Assembly: GCA_019022495.1 (NCBI GenBank)
Contig: JAFEKR010000005.1
Span: 3,472,001 to 3,536,000, forward strand
Source: Epichloe hybrida
Taxonomy: Eukaryota > Ascomycota > Sordariomycetes > Hypocreales > Clavicipitaceae
Direction: 5' to 3'
DNA length: 64,000 bases
The number at the start of each line of letters is the position of its first letter. The stretch's first letter is position 1. Below the pieces are notes generated by a model that was not told where the DNA came from, did no database searches, and worked only from the letters and a program-made list of their open reading frames with translations. Made by a program: the position numbers and the translations under genes. Positions 58,475 to 64,000 of this stretch are shown piece by piece.

Positions 58475-59678
58475 TGGAAGCTCGCTTGGGTTTGAAAGCA
58501 TTGTATCGCGGTAACTAATTTGAGCAGCATGTAGATGGCGTTGGGAGATTTGGCATTTCTGTATCATAAGCGTACAACTCGCCTCACTTGTTTTCGTGGC
58601 AATGTACGCGCATCATCTGGCCTATCGTGATCCTGATGTCTCTTGTGATGGGCGCGAGAATCAATTGTAGGCAAGTGTTGGCATTTTTCGCCAAAGTATT
58701 CCCAGGTTCTACTGTGCTCACCAAAAGTCAGCGAGGGAGTACTTTTCCACGCGGTTCTCCCATCATCATCCACCCATCCGTGACACCCTTTAGAGTCGGG
58801 CTTTTTTTTCTTTCAATAATGCGGGGGGGGGGCAAACCAAACGACCAAGCCATCGCCTGTCAATTTTACTCCGCAGTGCCAGGTAGTACGTACAATAAAG
58901 TTGCGGACAGATCAAGGGGGTCTCGAGAACTTGACATTTCGTCCCATCTAGGCAAGCAACACACCACGTCTGCTTCAACTCTCTGACAGGTCCCGCCACA
59001 ATCAAGTCTCCTGACTTTAATGCAGCCGCCAGGATTGCGGTTCAAACACGTCTGTCGTCATCCCGCTGCTCCATAACCAGGGATACATTTTCCCCCAAAA
59101 CAAGCTTCTGCTTGCTCCCAGCCCGCTGTGACGCCACATACCCCCCCACATGGCCCCCCGCATGTGTCGATTTTCACAGGCTCCGAGCGAATGCGACGAG
59201 CAGAAGATCGAGATGCAATATTGCTCAGGTTGCCGGGAATTCTCTTGGCTTTTTTTCTTTCGGGCGCGGCTGGCGGCTTGGGGTCTCAATGTCTGACCCA
59301 GGCCAGGTCTGGTGATTAATTGGTATGAGGGGCCGCGATCTCGTGTCGAGTCTTTGTGCGCGGGACTGACGTCAGGATGGCGTTGTCCCGTCAGTTCCTT
59401 GCACCTTTTTTTTCTTTTTTTCCTTGACATATTGACCAGGGGGAGCTTGGTATGTACATATGTAACGGGCATTTGAGCTGTCGCTCATGCTTTCTGGCTG
59501 GAGGGGCAACAATATATAATGCCATGACCCGTCGTTTGTTACTTTCAAGTTAAAAAAAAAAAAATTCCCCATCATTTTCCAAAGTGCGGATTCACGTACT
59601 CTATTTTTCTGAAATACAGAATTCCTGAACAGAGCACATAGACAACTCGATTCTTTATCGCAAATTACAGTCGTCATC
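58475..59678. other. Intergenic region mrs2 / small-protein gene
   Basis: No further gene is supported. A and T runs lie near 59,407-59,422 and 59,551-59,564. The last 200 bases are the probable promoter and leader of the small gene at 59,679, with a TATATAAT box at 59,512-59,519. Confidence 0.45.
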
Positions 59679-59943
59679 ATGGGCGGCATACTCTCTTGTG
59701 TAAGAATGCTTCTCGTCGCTGCAAGACTTGCAACTACATGTCCTTCTAACACTTGTGTAGATCAAATCTGCCTTCGCCACTATCGGCAATTGCATCATGG
59801 CAGTCATTAGTGGCATCGGAGGCATCCTCCAGGCCATCATTAGCGGCATCGTTTCCTTCTGCGGCATCATTGTCCGATTCTTGACGTGCGGCTACTGCGG
59901 GCGATCACGGGGAGGCGGACGAACAAGACCGAGTAGGGTCTAG
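59679..59943 (+). CDS. 67-residue small membrane-associated protein, possible N-myristoylation
   Basis: Two proposed exons, 59,679-59,699 and 59,761-59,943, joined by a 61-bp intron (donor GTAAGA, acceptor TGTAG). The protein starts MGGILSC, which fits the N-myristoylation consensus (Gly2, Ser6), with Cys7 as a possible palmitoylation site. Then comes IKSAFATIGNCIMAVISGIG, continuing GILQAIISGIVSFCGIIVRF: a strongly amphipathic to hydrophobic helix with Gly and Ile every three to four residues. It ends in a Cys-containing turn (LTCGYCG) and a basic, Gly/Arg-rich tail. I have the impression that similar short proteins occur in many filamentous fungi as uncharacterised hypotheticals, but I cannot check this. 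The ORF is too short for usual gene finders. The first intron splits the acylation motif from the helix. No function is assigned. Gene context (mrs2 and rad1) gives no hint. Confidence 0.75.
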
Positions 59944-60209
59944 TCCTGGGCTTCCTTGACGGCAGCGCTGGGGAGAGTCACGGGAAATGAATGATTTGGT
60001 GATGCGGCGAATGGGGGAGCACAGAAGGAGATTGATTTGATACCCGGTGATACCCGGTGCGAGGGGAGGTTGCACGAATCGAGAGATGTACCCTGGTTGC
60101 GGTAGTGCCTTTCTGAATCACGAATTCATTCATCAAGATCCTATTGTTTTTTTTTTTTTTTTCAAATCCATCATGATAAAAGACTCCATCCAAAGTTCGC
60201 ATTGCCTTA
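59944..60209. other. Convergent spacer small gene / rad1
   Basis: It contains the 3' ends of both genes, a GATACCCGGT direct repeat (60,040-60,059) and a T run (60,148-60,163). Confidence 0.5.
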
Positions 60210-63106
60210 TTACTCGTCTTCTTCCATGACATTGCGATTGAAGAACCCGTGGATTGCTTTATCAGCAGCTTGACCCACCAAGGGCTGCAGTTCACTCTGC
60301 GACATGTTGGCCACCTCCTTGATGTTTTCCGTCTCGAGGACCAGGTTTTTGATGTTCTTGGGCGTGACGCCGGGTACTTTGGCAAGCATCTCCTGCGGCT
60401 CCTGGTTGAAGGCTTGGTCCTCGACCTTCATGTCCTTGTCAAGACCGGCTTGCACCGCTGCGATCGGATCCGGCTCTTCTTCCTGCGCCTTGAGGGACTC
60501 GAAGATCTCGGCTGTTTGATAGGGAGATGATGACCAGATGATACGAAGTTTGGGAAATGCCAGCGTCAAAAGCACGAGCTTGGACTGCAGATCCGACGAG
60601 ACGTTGGTCGGGGCGACGCTGCTCAAACTACCGGAGAGATCGGCGAATGGCTCGAGCGTAAATGATTTATTCTGGTCAAATTCAATGAGAAGCATGACAC
60701 TCTTGTAGTGCTGGAACATGGTTTCAGCCTGTGTGAACAACCTGCCGTCTTTGAAGGACGAGATCAAGTCATTGATGGACTTTCGCTCTACGCATATGTT
60801 GGGAGATAAGATGTAGTCGCCGACTGTGAGCATGCATGGCACGACAACCATGGAGCGTCCGTGGAGAAGAGACGGCAGTGAGGATCGGAACTCGCGAACA
60901 TCAACCACCACGCGTGGTGGTTGTGCTGTGGCGGCAAGACGGCCACCACCGGCGATTCGTGTGTTGACTGTGCGCAAGAAGACCTCCTGGGGATCTTCGC
61001 TGCCGTGAGGGTCGACCGTCATGACGAGAGACATGCTTGCTCGTTCTTTGATTAGTTTGGTAAAAGCGTCCTTCTCTCGTCGTACCGATGATAGGTAGCG
61101 CTGCTCTTCGACCGACCCGCCGTAGTACACAAAATAGACCCTTACGTTTCTGTCGTTGTGCGATGACCGGTACACCTCCACTCTACGAATGAAGCTCGCG
61201 TCCGGCTCGTACATGATGATGTACCTAGGCTTGACTTCCTCCAGCACATGCTCGTCTTGATCGCCGTCGTAGGCGTGGATGACGACAAGATCCTGCATCT
61301 CGTACAGCTGAAAGTAGTCCTCCATATCATCGAGAGGATCGGCAACAACTTCGTCCTTTTGCTGGGCTTCTTCTTCGGTAATTTGTACCTCGGCCATGAG
61401 ATCAGCCACCTCTCCTGGTTTCTCAAAGTACTGAGCGATGACGCCCGTCTCTGTTCGGCCGGCAGAGACTACTCCCATGTTTCCTCCTCCTCGAACTCGT
61501 CTTCTCTTGTTTGATGGTGCTCTGCCGCCTCTCGTCGTGCCATGACCAGGGCGGGAGTCGGCTGCGCCGTTTATGGCTTTTTGGTTCTCTGCGAACAAGG
61601 TCGCACTGACTTGGGCGAATTGTCTTTTCCAATTCAAGTAGCCGCGCAGGCGCCTCCTCATCATGAATGCCGCTGATGGCTTGTGAGCATCCTCTGCAGC
61701 GTCCTCGTCCGGCTGAGCTGAGGCCGTCGCGGCTTTGGGCTTCACATGCATTGTTTGCAGGTAGTCGCGGAGCTGTCGGCAGGTATCGGTGTTGGAGCAC
61801 ATGATTAGAATTGTGCCGTTGGAGTCATCTCGGGCCGGGGGCTCAAAGTAGAGATCACGATCAATTTCTTCGAGAACCTCAGCCAGGAGAGCCCATTTGG
61901 GAAGCTCTTCAAGAACCGGCCGCAATGAGTCAATGTTACCACCGCTTTGCGACACCGTCTTGGCATTCGCCGAGTACACTCTTCTGCGGGCCGTGTCGAA
62001 AATAGTCTGGGCTGCGTCGAGGAAGAGCCAAGGAGATTGATTCTGTCGCGTGGAACCCGGCGGAGGTGAGTGGGCGGCGTGGATGGTGTCTAGATGTTGA
62101 AGGAACGACACGGCATCATAGGCCAAGACTGACGTCAGCAATCCTCGAAGGATGGTCAAATCATTGACAATCTGCCGAGTCTTCCAACTGACTCGATGCC
62201 AGTTCGGATCCAACTGCCTGCGAACAATGAGGTCAAAGTTTTTGAGGAGAGCGCTGTCAAGATTCCAATCATCCATCTCCAAGCCTGGGTTTCCCTTCTT
62301 GAGCTCATGGATACTGACTTCGACGCATTCCATTATGGCATTCTGAATATCCTTCATGGAATCCGTCATGGGCACCTCCAATTCGATGACCTCGGCTTTC
62401 TTCTTGCCTTCGAGGGACTGTGCCACGGTGACATGAAATCTTGGCCAAAGAGATGCCTTTTTCAGGAATAGATTGCGCATCATGGTTGACAGAGGAGAAA
62501 ACCCGGTGGTGAACGGGTCCGGATTGTCGGCAAAGGCTTTGAGGAACCCCATCTTGTTCTTTTGTCGATACACTCGGAGGATGAAGGCCTCTAGCGACGT
62601 GGCAATGGCACGGTCAGCGTGCAACACTATCAATCCGGTTATCGACTCAGGATCCAGTAGTCCAGTAAGAAGATCAACAACCAAGATACGCGAAGTGATG
62701 CTGAAGATGCCACCCCCGGAATACATCTTTTCGCGAGCCCCGACACTCTGGAAATCAGTGTTGACAACGGTCAGACCACGAGCTTTGGGGGCAACGCTAA
62801 TGGCGGCGTGCTCGGCCAATGCCTCTCCGATCCAACCATTTTCGCGCTCTTCGGCTCCTACAATGACGATGAGGTTGTTTCCAGCCGCGTCGTAAGAATG
62901 CAACAAGTTTGTAACCAGTCGTAGAAGCCCTAGACCGCGGGCAAGAACAACAAGCTCATCTTCTGCACGAAGCTCCTGAAAGAGGTTCTGCTGATACTCC
63001 TGTTGGCATTGATTAGCTGTCTGGTCTGGTCTGGAGTCAATGACGAGAGTGAAATCACCAGAGGCAGAGAGAGTTTGACTGGCTGCGGAGCATTGCTCGT
63101 CGACAT
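60210..63106 (-). CDS. rad1: DNA repair endonuclease Rad1/XPF (Mus38)
   Basis: Two proposed minus-strand exons, 63,059-63,106 and 60,210-62,999 (intron 59 bp), giving 945 residues. Exon 1 encodes MSTSNAPQPVKLSLPL and joins to EYQQNLFQELRAEDELVVLA, the usual N-terminus of fungal Rad1. An uninterrupted frame runs further upstream to 63,359, but it would read through the intron and replace the conserved start. The N-terminal half is the inactive SF2 helicase-like domain. The nuclease domain holds VDVREFRSSLPSLLHG, then GD and VERKSINDLISSF (ERK about residues 754-756, GDx(n)ERKx3D). The C-terminus has the tandem helix-hairpin-helix (AKVPGVTPKNIKNLV), which binds Rad10/ERCC1. The enzyme cuts the 5' side of bulky lesions in nucleotide excision repair and trims flaps in recombination, in the nucleus. 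Confidence 0.95.
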
Positions 63107-63779
63107 GCGGGCAACCGTGAGCGCTGGGGACAACACAGTGAATGGGGACGATGAAGATTCCCGGCTGGCGAGACGATGTTTGATGGCGTCTTAACAAACT
63201 TGTTAAGCTGGCGCAGGGTAGGCACAGGGTAGGCACATGTACAAGGGGGGGTGAGGACTCGGGAGCCATGGGAGCCATGGGAGCCGTGACCCCGCATAAG
63301 ATAGATGCACTCCCATTCGGCCGTGCCAACCTTTTGAGCGCATCTCGGAACTGGAGCAACTAATTGGGTACGGATCCATAGATCGGTTCACACCAACTTG
63401 CAAGTCGACGACAAAAAGGACAAAAAGCATGGAAATGGCGGCGCCAAAACGCCTCGGGGGGCTAAAACCAATCACCACCAGCGCCTGCCCCCTCAGAGGT
63501 TCCCCTCTGGCTCTGGAGGCACCTGATGGCTGTCGAAGCGGCCGACGTCATCATCTTATCGATCCGTCTGGTGCCATCGGGCAGTACCAGGCAGTTTCGT
63601 ACAAAACGAACTCGATACGCACACCACACGAATACACGAATGGCACGGTTCTCATCCCAGACTCTATCGCAAAACACAAGCATACGATACAACCTAGAGC
63701 TCCTCCCCGCCACGAACAAACATACATCATACAAAGGCACTACTCCGCACAGAAAAGCGCATCTGTCTACAACATCGTC
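63107..63779. promoter_or_regulatory. Divergent spacer rad1 / edge gene
   Basis: 673 bp between divergent start codons. It contains GTAGGCACAGG repeated (63,217-63,237) and GGGAGCCAT in tandem (63,260-63,284). It probably holds both promoters. Confidence 0.45.
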
Positions 63780-64000
63780 ATGGACTCCAAGGATCAGAAC
63801 AAGAATGGCAATGATGTAAGTTGCTCCCTTCCCCCGTCTTTTCATTCCCCCCTTGGCCGATGCCAGAACAAAGACACAGGGGCATCGCATACAGACAGTT
63901 GAGTGAATCCACACTGACCTGCATCTTGTTAGGCCGAGAAGGAATTCTCGATCCAGCCCATCAAAGACAGTGGTAATAGCATCGACCCCAAGTTTGCGCC
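63780..64000 (+). CDS. Unidentified protein, 5' part only (runs off the window)
   Basis: Proposed exon 1 is 63,780-63,815 and exon 2 begins at 63,933 and continues past the window end; the intron is 117 bp (donor GTAAGT, acceptor GTTAG). The visible residues are MDSKDQNKNGNDAEKEFS, then IQPIKDSGNSIDPKFA. The start is polar, with no signal peptide or targeting signal. I do not recognise the family from 35 residues. The gene model rests on good splice sites, an ATG in a good context (CATCGTCATGG) and smooth phase-0 joining. A shorter intron or an unspliced reading would meet a stop at once. Confidence 0.55.

Noticed and set aside
63107..63359. N-terminal extension of the rad1 frame to 63,359
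   Set aside because: Reads through a clear GT..AG intron and lacks similarity to Rad1 N-termini, whereas the spliced exon at 63,059-63,106 fits.
18650..64000. tRNA and 5S rRNA genes
   Set aside because: Scanned by eye for the GGTTCRANNCC-type B box and 5S motifs; scattered GGTTC words lacked a matching A box and cloverleaf. A covariance-model search would be decisive.

Overview
The window is chromosomal DNA of a filamentous ascomycete (Pezizomycotina), most likely a sordariomycete of the order Hypocreales. The evidence is: genes split by short introns of 56-196 bp with GT..AG ends; a typical filamentous-fungal gene set (Elp6, eL37, Sub2, Hsk3, Rad1/XPF, Mrs2, a Pho85-type cyclin); and an extremely AT-rich block showing the signature of repeat-induced point mutation (RIP), in which TGG and CAA codons of transposon genes have become TAG and TAA. 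I do not name a species.

Layout. Bases 1 to about 18,650 are a gene-free, AT-rich, RIP-degraded transposon island. Inside it I recognise, by translating through the stops, a minus-strand LINE (non-LTR) retrotransposon with endonuclease and reverse transcriptase motifs, and a plus-strand hAT transposase pseudogene. Around them are several copies of a non-coding element whose ends carry CAGAG-type termini and hypervariable minisatellites, a satellite of about 97 bp, tandem units of about 600 bp with pentanucleotide arrays, and a clean 120-bp solo LTR with a 5-bp target-site duplication that looks younger than its surroundings. The long open frames in these arrays are repeat artefacts.

From about 18.7 kb base composition changes abruptly and normal genes begin. 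In order: MFS transporter (+), Elp6 (+), ribosomal eL37 (-), OPT-family oligopeptide transporter (-), a 5'-incomplete glutathione S-transferase-like gene (-), a gene-poor stretch of about 8.5 kb rich in minisatellites and palindromic TCCGTACGGA-type words, a ketopantoate-reductase-like (Mug72-type) protein (+), DASH subunit Hsk3 (+), an RNase P Rpr2-type subunit (-), the DECD-box RNA helicase Sub2 (+), a Pho85-type cyclin (+), an F-box-like protein (-), a mitochondrial CorA/Mrs2 magnesium channel (+), a 67-residue protein with an N-myristoylation-like start (+), the Rad1/XPF repair nuclease (-), and the start of an unidentified gene at the right edge (+).

Most genes are unrelated housekeeping genes, and no biosynthetic cluster or CRISPR array is visible. 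Several neighbours are divergent and probably share promoters (Rpr2/Sub2, F-box/Mrs2, Rad1/edge gene). The least described items are the 67-residue small protein, the CAGAG-ended minisatellite elements, the un-RIPed solo LTR and the dispersed TCCGTACGGA motif. All splice sites given are my reading of the sequence; none is supported by transcript data.
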